Source: Mactra quadrangularis (lineage: Eukaryota > Mollusca > Bivalvia > Venerida > Mactridae). Taken from it: a stretch of DNA of 64,000 nucleotides. The DNA is taken from assembly GCA_025267735.1 (NCBI GenBank), contig CM046303.1:47011253-47075252 (forward strand), given 5' to 3'. The translations under genes and the position numbers were made by a program. Below are positions 55,112-64,000 of the stretch, one piece after another. The notes under the pieces are model-generated. The model did not search any database. It was not told where the DNA came from and saw nothing but the letters and a program-made list of their open reading frames with translations. Position 1 is the first letter of the stretch. Each line of letters begins with the position of its first letter.

Positions 55112-55853
55112 TTTTTAAAGACACAACTTATAAATCTTGGACACCAAAATATTGTAGTATAGTGGTTACATCATAATAGACGTGAAAAGTTTCATGTTTC
55201 ATTACTTTTTCGTGTTTGCTAGCAAGTGAAATAAATTGAGGCCCAAGCATAGATGTTGATAATGTTACTAGTACTGTATTTATGAATATCTCTGACAAAA
55301 TTGAGTAAGTAAATTGTTTTTGCGGTGCCTGATTCCAAACTGTTTGTCATTCAGACAATATTTCCACCATTTTTTTTAATTGAGCAGAGGACAGTTTTCT
55401 GCGTAGCTGGTCAACGATTAGACATGGAAATATTTTTCTATTCACAATTCCATCTACATTTGTCAATGGATTTCAACAAAAAATCACAGAAGTATTGTCA
55501 CTAAGTACCAAAGTGTACCAAATCCTCTTTATCGTCCATATATATGGGTCACATATGGCTTTTCAAAGAGAATTAGGGCTTATTACTGTCAATTGAGTGT
55601 CGGAATCCCATGTACACATGTAGTCAAAAATGTAGGCAAATAAATGTAGGGACATGCTTAACAATGTTTTTTGCTGTTCGATACAAACATCCATTTATAT
55701 AAACGCTACTTTTGAACTAGGTTCAAGCACTCACCGGAGGGCCTCAATTATTATACCCATTCTACGTGCGCACTGAAATTCTATCGTTATATCTAGCTAC
55801 GAAAAGCATGCAATACATGTGTCAAAATTTATGATAAGTTGTGTCTTTAAAAA
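55112..55853. mobile_element. Element with TTTTTAAAGACACAACTTAT inverted ends
   Basis: Left end at 55112 and exact inverse ATAAGTTGTGTCTTTAAAAA ending at 55853; about 740 bp, AT-rich, no ORF. Confidence 0.6.
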
Positions 55854-56072
55854 CTCGATTCAATGATAGGGTTTTTTAATGACCACGCATGTGTCACTAT
55901 ATAACGTGTATTAAATTCGGTGACGGAGGCATTAGAATATTTTAATATTCTCCATCGGTTTTAAGCGATTTCTTTGGTATAATTAAGTTAATTATACCAT
56001 TCCATTAGGAATACGTTGCTCAGTAATATGGGACAATGTTATACCAAGACTTTCAGTTTTTTTAATTTAACA

Positions 56073-56118
56073 ATGATCAGTGAGTGTTTTATTGTCGTGT
56101 GTTTCTGGATTTACCAGT
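56073..56118 (+). CDS. Possible signal-peptide exon
   Basis: ATG then ISECFIVVCFWIYQ, hydrophobic, ending in phase 1 at a strong donor (CAGT/GTAAGT). Could be the first exon of the Kunitz gene, but no connecting exon was found. Confidence 0.25.
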
Positions 56119-56164
56119 GTAAGTTTCTTTCTTGTCACGGGTTTTACATGTTCACATTATGGGT

Positions 56165-56240
56165 AGAATACGACCATGTAGCTCAGTAGGGACTGTACTC
56201 GCCTTGTAAGGGGAGTCTTGGGTTCGAGTACCGATCAGGC
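56165..56240 (+). mobile_element. tRNA-like SINE head
   Basis: GTAGCTCAGTAGGGACTGTA resembles box A and GGGTTCGAGTACC resembles box B, in tRNA-like spacing. The flanking stems do not pair as a tRNA should, so a SINE head or tRNA relic is preferred to a tRNA gene. Confidence 0.4.
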
Positions 56241-56600
56241 TTGTCTCATCATGTGACATTCTAAATAAATAGGTTAAAGTACGGATAGCCAAGAAATAAA
56301 ACGACCATGTGTTCTTCTGACTTCAATGCTTGTATATATTGTAACGTGCTAGAGTGTATTCGCTAGATTCTCAGACCAATTCCACTTCGGTTCATGAATG
56401 TTTTCCAGGTGACATACTAATATTGTAGGAAGCTGTAGACTGTAGCCAGCTCCGCGTTGGTTTGAATCCCATTCAAAACCTACCACATTGTTTCCGTTAG
56501 CAAGAAACTTTATCCTACTAGCTCTGTACAAGGGGACCAGGTAGCAGACTCGTAAGTGATTAACCTAAGTTGTAATAACTCACAAGCTGTAGACTCCAAA

Positions 56601-56793
56601 TAGACTATACTCGGAATTCAAACATTTTAGGGTTTCCATGCGGTCCGAACAAACAATGAAAATGTGTGTACAAATAACAATAGGATTCAATTTTAAACTT
56701 CGCACTTTTCAGCAATAATGTGTAAAAACCTATATTTGTACCGCCTGTGCACGGACGGAAACCCCCATAAATTGGAGTTCCGAATTAGATCTA
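56601..56793. mobile_element. TAGACTGTATCCGAAATTC palindromic MITE, copy 2
   Basis: Ends TAGACTATACTCGGAATTCA / GTTCCGAATTAGATCTA; same GTACCGCCTGTGCACGGACG interior. Confidence 0.7.
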
Positions 56794-57399
56794 TTTAAAA
56801 ATACACGTCGTCTGCTCAGGGCCATATATTTTGACCGGTATACATTTTCTCACCTATAAACTTTATCCTCTGGCTACTTTAATTCTTATTCAAATCAACA
56901 CAATTCCGGTATCCAATCAAACACGACCAAAACATAAATCGCCATTTTTGAATTTGAAATGTGTAACAGAAAATTGTTGTAAGCAAGGAATTAGAACTCT
57001 AGTGAAATTGGAATATTTCTAATTTGATTAAATAAGTCAAGGTAAATTATGTTTTATTCTGCTCCACATTTATTTTCATGTTGATTTACCTGTTGATTAC
57101 AGGTCTGGAATGGGCTATCCAGCCCGTTGAGACCATTTCACATCCTGTTTTCTACTGTTGTGGAAGTGGATTTTAAATTTGTTTGGACGATTTTTCAACA
57201 CATTATTCAGTTCTGATTTAAAACTATTTACACTGTTACTGTTGACATAGGTTTCTGGTAATGAATTCCATGAGTTTGTTGATCTAGGAATGAAACTATT
57301 CAGAGTGCTTTTGAAGTTGAACTGCTTTTTTTCATTTTTTTTTCTTATGACCCCTAGTTATTGATTTCAAAGTTCCAAAGATTCGCTCTTTAAATTACA

Positions 57400-57717
57400 T
57401 TGGTTCCCATCAAAGCCAGAATCGATTTCAAAAAACTGTGCACAATGTATAACTGTTTCGTTGGAAAAGCGCCTGATTATTTATTGGAACTTTTACACAA
57501 ACCTGTACCAAAAAGAACAAATCTTAGATCTGTTAACTATTGCTTTGCTATTCCTTTTAACAAACGGAAAACTTTTAATGATAGGAGTTTTAGTACAGTG
57601 GGCCCAACTCCATGGAATAAATTACCACTTTATATACGTCAGTCACCTTCCTTAGATGTATTTAAGAAAAATGTCAAAACTTATTATTTTAGTGACTTTT
57701 ATTCACTGTTTTAAACA
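57400..57717 (+). mobile_element. Second LINE fragment (ORF2 C-terminus), opposite orientation
   Basis: Open to a stop: RIDFKKLCTMYNCFVGKAPD, NYCFAIPFNKRKTFNDRSFS and GPTPWNKLPLYIRQSPSLDV, the typical C-terminal tail of CR1/L2-type LINEs. Followed by AT-rich sequence containing AATAAAA-like runs up to the MITE. It appears nested in the minus-strand LINE. Confidence 0.8.
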
Positions 57718-57854
57718 GAAAACTGATCGTTAAATTAAATACTGTGACATAATAGGGTTCTTATAATTTTAGTACTTGTTTTTACCTAGATATACATGTA
57801 TAAACTTGCAGAAATATTTTATTATATTTTTAACATCATTGATCATGTACTTGT

Positions 57855-58101
57855 ATTGTTCGTTTTTTCTCAACTGTCAAAACATGAATAATTTCACGGT
57901 GAATGCGTTTATTAAAATTATTGTTGTAATACATCCACGAGTTTCCGAAAGTGTGTATTATGATCGAGTAAAGCTGTTTATGCCGTATGATATGTTTTAG
58001 TCAAGATATTTTAATAACAATTAGGCCGCCAGTACAAAAACAATGCATTCAGTCACCGTGTAATTATTCAAGCTTTGACAGTTGAGAAAAAACGGACAAT
58101 A
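57855..58101. mobile_element. TTGTCCGTTTTTTCTC MITE, copy 4
   Basis: Full-length copy inserted inside the LINE region at 57100-58905. Confidence 0.75.
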
Positions 58102-58916
58102 ATTTTATTATGTTATGTAAGACATTCATTTTACATATGCCTTATACTTGTATATATTATTTTACTGTTATTAATTTTTATGTCTGTTTATTGTTTTACT
58201 GTAAAACGTCATTAAATATTTTAATAGAAATAGGCGTTTCATTAAATAAAATAGTTTAGTTTTAGTTTTTATTGATTCTGAGTTAATTTTCAGGTCTTTC
58301 AAATGTACTTCATCTTATTTTCCCATAATTTTAAATAGCTGTATCATGTCTGCTTTTTCTCGACGATATATTAATGTAGGTAAAGCTTAACTAAGTAGTC
58401 TCTCTTCGTAAGATAAATGTTTAATTTCTTTTACTATTCTTGTAGCTCTTCTTTGAACTTGTTTTATTGCTGTTATGTCATTTTAAGCCATGGATACCAA
58501 ATCACTGTTGCGTATTCTAATGTAGGTCTTATATCATTGATTTATATAGTAGAAGGAACATGTTTTTGTCCATATATTCAAAAGATCTCTTTATCAAACC
58601 CAGTCGTTGATTTGCCTTTTTGATGATATTTGCAATATGAATGTTAAACTTTAGATTTTCATCAAAAGTTGAACCTATATCTTTCTCATTATCTGTTTGA
58701 TCTATAACTATTTGATCATTATGTGAATTCATATAATATTTATGTTTTTCATTTTTCCTTCCAAAATGTAAGGACTTGCATTTAGAGGCATTAAATACCA
58801 ATCTGATAGACTGTTGAGATCGTTTTGTAAAATTTCACAGTCGGTTTGGTTTTCAATATTACGGTAAAGTTTTGTGTCATCAGCGGATAGTTTAGAATGG
58901 TGTATTTACTTTCAGA

Positions 58917-59084
58917 TAAATGGTTGTTACACAACCAGAGACAAGAATATTTTCCTGACCAGAGATGGATGTCGACGTACATGTATTCTAAATAGACCTG
59001 ATTCTATAACTGACAATTCCTTGCTTATAGAAAGTACAACTACTACAGAGATCACTGCTGAGGTTGGATACACCCTCGCTGTTG
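58917..59084 (+). CDS. Kunitz-type domain, C-terminal half (partial gene)
   Basis: Acceptor GTATTTACTTTCAG, donor GTTG/GTATGT, phase 1. Encodes INGCYTTRDKNIFLTRDGC then RRTC, matching Cys38, the aromatic and Cys51-x3-Cys55 of a Kunitz domain with a two-residue insertion. A Thr-rich linker (ESTTTTEITAEVGYTLAV) follows. Kunitz domains are usually serine-protease inhibitors. The N-terminal half (Cys5, Cys14, Cys30) is not found upstream; the preceding bases are the 5' edge of a LINE. Upstream WCIYF in the same frame would restore a Cys-x7-Cys spacing, so the exon could start earlier (about 58884), but that stretch is partly LINE antisense. Confidence 0.6.
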
Positions 59085-60224
59085 GTATGTTATGTTGTTT
59101 TGAACAATTTTAGTTTATTTTGGATTTATTGCCATGGCAACACAATGTATAGGCCATACACTATATGTTCATATAAGATATATTACCCCCCAAAATGGTA
59201 GTTTATTTAACCAAGTTAAGTTGAAAGCTAGTTTCATCAATATAATTTCACCATTATAAATAACTTAAACAACAGTTCTTGCGACTTTTGAATTGATTAA
59301 ACTAAATCTATTTCGATCGTGAAGTTTAAAATCGGCCTACGACCTACTGCGTATTTCTCGGCGTATGCAAAAGATGTTAGTGTCAATCGAAACCTACGTA
59401 TGCATGTAAAAAAACTGTGGCATATAATTATTTATAAGAGACAAACTCTAATTGAACTTAGTTAAAAAAACTACCATTTTTTAAAATAATACACCTTATA
59501 TGTTTATATATTTTTAATTCGACGCCGAAAGATCGCCTGTGAATTTAATCCAGTTACTCAGATTGAATAAATTAACAGTAGTTTTTCTCCGTATCAGAAA
59601 AAAGTTATCTGGCCATTGAGGGATGATCAGCGAGAACTGGAATAAATCATAGCTCAGAAGTGATAACAAATGAGACAAACGTCATCAATAACTATTATTA
59701 AAAATGTCCAAGTCAAATAAATTCGTTAGTTCCTAATAAACAATGAATCACTATTATTGAAGACACATTGTGCATTTTGCGCATTTTATAGCGTTGTTTT
59801 TATATTTCGACATTGTAGGAGCGGTTATCAGTTTTGAAATAAAGTTCCTCCAAAAACATCAGCATGATTGGTTATCGCAAAATCATGCTATTTTATCGAA
59901 TTTTATTCCTAAATGCTTAATTTAAGAAGAGATATGTCTCCTATATTAACTAAGACCGTTCCATTCTGTTATTAAAACCATCGCATGTGATGGTTTTAAT
60001 ATATAGTTGCTACGACCACAGTATTTTATGGTTTTAATGGAACTTAACATGCTCAACTTAAGTTTTGAAATCCATGTGACATAATCCATCAGTTACTAGT
60101 ATATATTTTAAGCTTTAGATATATGTTACATCTATTTTGTAGATACAGTGAGTGCCCGACTAAAGTATTTGCTAACTTGCATGTCAGTTAATTATGACAA
60201 AATTAATTTATTGTATCGAAATGA

Positions 60225-60490
60225 ATAACATTGCATTGCTTTGCATTGGGTCACCTTGCATTGCTTTGTCTTGCATCGCATTGCGTTGGATTGCCTTGCC
60301 ATGAATTGTATTGTATTACATTACATTGCCTTGCCTTGCCTTGCCTTCATAACCTTGCCTAGCCTAGCCTAGCTTTGCATTGCATTGTATTGCATTGCGT
60401 TGGCTTGCGTTGGCTTGCCTTGACTTGCATTGCATTGAATAGCCATGCATTGCATTGTATTGTGTTCAATAATATTGTATTATATTGTAT
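60225..60490. repeat. Degenerate TTGCA/TTGCC pentamer tract
   Basis: CATTGCATTG, TTGCCTTGCC and CTAGCCTAGCC runs over about 265 bp, close upstream of the second Kunitz-like exon. Confidence 0.85.
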
Positions 60491-60549
60491 TGTACAAGCA
60501 TGCAGAAAATTTTCTTATGATTGGTAACCTATTATAATGACAATTTCAG

Positions 60550-60757
60550 AATGTACAGTCAACCCATCAGCTGGTGCCTGTTTACCAAGTGAGAGGAAGA
60601 CGTTCTATGCACGTTTCTTATTCAATAAAGAGTCCACATTTGAATATACATTGTTAAAACCATTGATAAAATCTTTATTTACCTTTAAGACATGTTTAAA
60701 ATTACTGTTAAAATTCCTATTCAGAGGGGGACATGGTGCTGGATGCACTCTGTCCTG
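60550..60757 (+). pseudogene. Second Kunitz-like half module, incomplete
   Basis: Acceptor CAATTTCAG joins in phase to the previous exon: ECTVNPSAGACLPSERKTFY. Cys-x8-Cys, the Gly before the second Cys and the FY aromatic pair fit a Kunitz N-terminus. Then STFEY takes the place of the C-x-x-F-x-Y segment, with Cys30 missing, and no GT donor follows before low-complexity Leu/Lys/Phe sequence. The frame is open to 60791; the donor CCTG/GTATGT at 60757 could join to an acceptor at 60910 and stop at once. Probably decayed or misread. Confidence 0.45.
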
Positions 60758-61356
60758 GTATGTGCAAAATTATGAAAATGACTTACGATAACTTTTTTCG
60801 TCAGAATGTTTATGGAAAGGTGCCAGGGTCATCTTTACTTGAAAGTTAAGGAAGGAGAATAACTTCAGAAGTTCGTCTTAAAATTTCAATAAACTTTTCT
60901 TTCATTTCAGCTGATGGTAGTTGAGACGTTGTTGTATTAAGTAAAGTAACTGTTAAAGCTGATGTATTCAAAACCTGTCATTGAATAATTTCTGTAACGT
61001 TTGAAAGGTAAATATAAAACACTTTGGTTATGACTAGCATGCTAGAAGACATTTCAACAGTCACCGTGAAGAATCGGTGAGTGTCTATTTATTATTCATA
61101 TATTCTTTCTAGATATGTCATTTGTTTATAAACTTCAGTATTTGTTAATTTTCCATTAAAGGTAATGTTCAAACTTTCTAGTGCTGATTTAGCAATCAGG
61201 AGACAACCAATCTTTGACACCAACGAAAATGGCAAGATTTTGGTAAAAAAGTAAAACTTCTAATATGAATTGTATTGCGAATTTTATCTTAATTTGACTC
61301 ATTTTCGGCTCTGAAATCACTCTTTCAGGGATGAAGAGTCACATCCCGGTGTCTAC

Positions 61357-61995
61357 GCATAAGGCTAGTATTCCATAGGTACGTGCTCCGTCGTACGCGT
61401 CCGTGTACGCATCCGCGTCCGTATTGTTCACGTTCGTGAGGGGTATTCCATATTTTCGTTCAAGTCGAACGTATATAATGCGCGAAAGCTAATTAAGTGT
61501 TCTTTTGCAGTTGTGAGAGATTCATACAAAGTATTTTTTCAAAGGTAGTGTGACATTTCACCTTTGGCTATTGTTAGGAACTGTGATTGCTTAACGAAAT
61601 AGACAATACCTTCTATATTCAGTGATTTTGCCGCTGAATTCCGTATATTCAATTTAATCGACGTGCATTTGTGGTCGCTATGAGTGCAATCATAAATTGC
61701 CTCGTTTTCCCAAATAGTTTCAATTACTTTTTCTCAAATATTTTTGGCAATTAACTTAGTTTTTTGCATTTGAGTGGTGTTTCCTGTACAATATGCATCC
61801 GCGAACCCTCCGTGTACGTGAAATTTCGCTCGCTGAGCGAAACGGCGCGGACACGTACACGGAAGCGGACACGTATCGGACGTATGGAGTAGACCCAACG
61901 ATATTCTTGTTGAACGAAATATCGCGGACACGGACACGTACACGGACACGGACGGGAACGACGAAGCACGGAACTATGGAATACTTGCCTTATGC
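61357..61995. mobile_element. Foldback element GCATAAGGCTAGTATTCCAT
   Basis: Left GCATAAGGCTAGTATTCCAT, right ATGGAATACTTGCCTTATGC. Next to each end are CGTCCGTGTACGC / GGACACGTACACGG arms that continue the inverted repeat, and a further such block lies at 61845-61875. About 640 bp. The overlapping open frames at 61734-62005 only read these arms. Confidence 0.75.
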
Positions 61996-61999
61996 ATCC

Positions 62000-64000
62000 T
62001 TATAGAGCGGACAAACCCTAATGAACTTTAAATGCGTTTTTTTAAAAAACTGTACATGACACTTCCATTGGCTATTGTATAAGTCAGTTTCTCTTAGTGT
62101 GTGGGGGTGTGGAGAGTGTTAGCGCTGTATGTGCGTGCATGCATGCGGGGGTGACGTAGTGCGTGAGTTCGGTTGTGTACAGTAACTGACTTATTCAATA
62201 TCCAATTGATGAACATGTGTAGCATTTACTTTATTTATCAACAAATGACATTTCTAGTTTATTTTACCTTTGTATACATTTAACTTAATAAAATTTGTCG
62301 TTGCTTAATTTATTGTTATTTATGTATTGCTTTTCTATGATGCTTAGGTTGTCCGTGTCTGTCCTGAGATTTGCAGCAATATCTCAGGACCCTGCATGCA
62401 TATCCCTCCCATCTGTCCCATCCCCACCATGAAGAGGGTTCTGTCCGTCGGGTTTTTTAAGAGTCATTGGCTTCATGTCCCCCAGCATCAGAGGTTCGAA
62501 ATGCTTTGATCACTATTATTTGTATTCTTGCTGACTTATAGATTTCATATCAGTTTTATCTAGTTAAGACAAATATTATTTTAGGTATTGGGGATAATGG
62601 GTGGGTTTATTTGGATGGAGTAAGTTGGGGCTCACTTTAGAAATGTAAGAATTTGCTTTGGATTCTACATTGGAATACTATGGAAAATAGGTTTTGAGGA
62701 TAGGAAGGATTTGCTTGGAGTATTCTGTGGAAACAAGATGTTTGGGTAAAGTAAAATTGGGCTCAATTAAGAACAGTGTAAATTTTCTTTGGGTTCTAAG
62801 GGAAGTTACAAGGGAAGTAGGTTGTGGCTAACTCAGAAGGTGCTGAAAATGGAAGAGTTCACTTAGGGTATTCTGTAAAAATGAGGCGTGCTGTTTATGG
62901 AACTTAGTGATTATAGAAAATGGTCCTTTAATTGGGTTTAATTTTGCTGGTTTAATCGTACGTATGCAGGGAATTGAATGGTTACTACTGAAACACGAGG
63001 ACCTTGATTTGTTATCTTTTTGGGCGTTATAAATTTGTAACGACTGTGGTGTGTTTGTCTATTAAAATATTTAAAAAACATTCCTAAGTTTAATCATGTT
63101 ATCATTACAAATGAGACTGTATTCTATGCAAATGCCTGATATATTTATTGTAGTAATACGTGTCTAAAATCAATCTCTGTATACAGATATCCTATAGACC
63201 GCTGTAGTAAAATAAACGAGTATGCGAGCGAATAAGTTTAGAAAGTATTTAAATAAGATAGGTCTGAAATGTGATTTTATTTCATGCAAATAACGAAGGT
63301 GTTCATTGGTCACCGACATGAATCAGCTCTCATGTTTTTCTAAGGTTTCATAGTATATGTTTCAAGTAATAATTCACTAAAATATTCTTGACAACACGTT
63401 TGTGTTTTTGTTATTATCTATACTTATTTTTTGGCATACGTAAATCTATGAGACTTTTTAGGAGGTAATAATTCACTCTAAGTATTCATATCAAAGGGAG
63501 ATAATAACCTACTAAAGGTAGACTTTTTTTATTAAATCAAACTTTTGCAGGAATCAGCTTTTCAATTAACATAGTCCATGGCACAATTATGAATATATTA
63601 TGGTACTGAAGTTATTTGAATTTGTTATTAACAGTGATCGACTTGCGTGCCCTTTATTTAGATATTAAAATATAGCCAGCCATAATGCATGCACGTTCAA
63701 ACAGGTAACAGCAAAATATCATTATAAGTTTATACTTTTATTGGTTTGCACCGTAGCAAGCATTTCAAATATGGGAAAATCAACATCGCTTCTTGTTTAC
63801 TTCATGCCTTACGATTAAGCTTTATTATTTGGAGAATTTAAGTAATCAAACCTAAACCTACACATTTACATGTAATTTTAGATTGACTGGAAACATCTCC
63901 TGGTAGGGTCATACAGTAATAATATCTTTGTTGTCTAAGCATGGTCAAAACATACAACTTTTTTGTCTAATTATGATGTGAAATGCCCACATTGTCCTAT
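62000..64000. other. Window end, nothing firmly recognised
   Basis: One short segment, 62585-62623 (acceptor ATTATTTTAG, then GIGDNGWVYLDG, donor GTAAGT), looks exon-like but has no partner. The rest is AT-rich without repeats or RNA genes that I can identify. Confidence 0.35.

Larger units (their letters stand above)
57100..58905 (-). mobile_element. 5'-truncated non-LTR retrotransposon (LINE) reverse transcriptase fragment
   Basis: On the minus strand the order is LSADDTKLYRNIENQT (the xADD catalytic box), FNASKCKSLHFGRKNEKH and KANQRLGLIKRSFEYMDKN, then after an insertion LPETYVNSNSVNSFKSELNN near 57260-57130. This is the C-terminal half of a LINE ORF2. It carries the copy 4 MITE and an opposite-strand LINE piece. 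Frame is broken between the blocks, so it is dead. Confidence 0.85.

Noticed and set aside
58884..58916. Upstream extension of the Kunitz exon that adds WCIYF and a Cys-x7-Cys spacing
   Set aside because: Part of this stretch reads on the minus strand as the LINE xADD box, so the match may be chance. Kept only as an alternative start.
61734..62005. Arg/Thr-rich overlapping frames on both strands
   Set aside because: They translate the simple GGACAC/CGTACA repeats of a foldback element.

Overview
The window is animal nuclear DNA, AT-rich, with short exons in long repeat-filled introns. The repeat content (tRNA-derived SINEs, many short foldback/MITE elements, 'GTCGAGC...GGACTGCTCTTG' elements, 'CCCCGCTTCGAAGAAG' elements) and the protein sequences suggest a lophotrochozoan, most likely a bivalve mollusc. 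The species assignment is inference only. No prokaryotic operon, CRISPR array or viral genome is present.

Layout. (1) 822-12101, + strand: the 3' part of a poly(ADP-ribose) glycohydrolase gene (PARG). Eight exons carry the catalytic macrodomain to the stop codon; upstream exons lie outside the window. (2) 18356-36698, - strand: a complete 11-exon gene that I joined in frame at every junction (2835 nt, 944 aa). It has a Gly/Arg-rich N-terminus, four dsRNA-binding-like modules and a degenerate R3H-like C-terminus. It resembles NF-kappa-B-repressing factor (NKRF) but lacks a recognisable G-patch. The two genes converge. (3) 44494-52772, + strand: a complete six-exon secreted C-type lectin (171 aa) with EPN and WND sugar/Ca2+ motifs. 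(4) About 56073-60920, + strand: pieces of a possible Kunitz-domain gene, interrupted by two opposed LINE fragments and incomplete or decayed as seen here.

Everything else is introns and intergenic DNA dominated by non-autonomous mobile elements and tandem arrays. The genes do not form a shared pathway. PARG and the NKRF-like protein are both nuclear nucleic-acid/ADP-ribose biology, and the lectin and Kunitz pieces are of secreted type.

The most unusual structures are two. First, a 41-bp tandem array (21 units) copies the 3' splice site plus the first 18 coding bases of the PARG catalytic exon, placing 22 competing acceptors in a row, of which only the last keeps the frame. Second, an approximately 815-bp foldback element in the lectin's first intron has arms built almost entirely from short self-palindromes of the ACGTGGCCACGT / ACGTGCGCACGT type.
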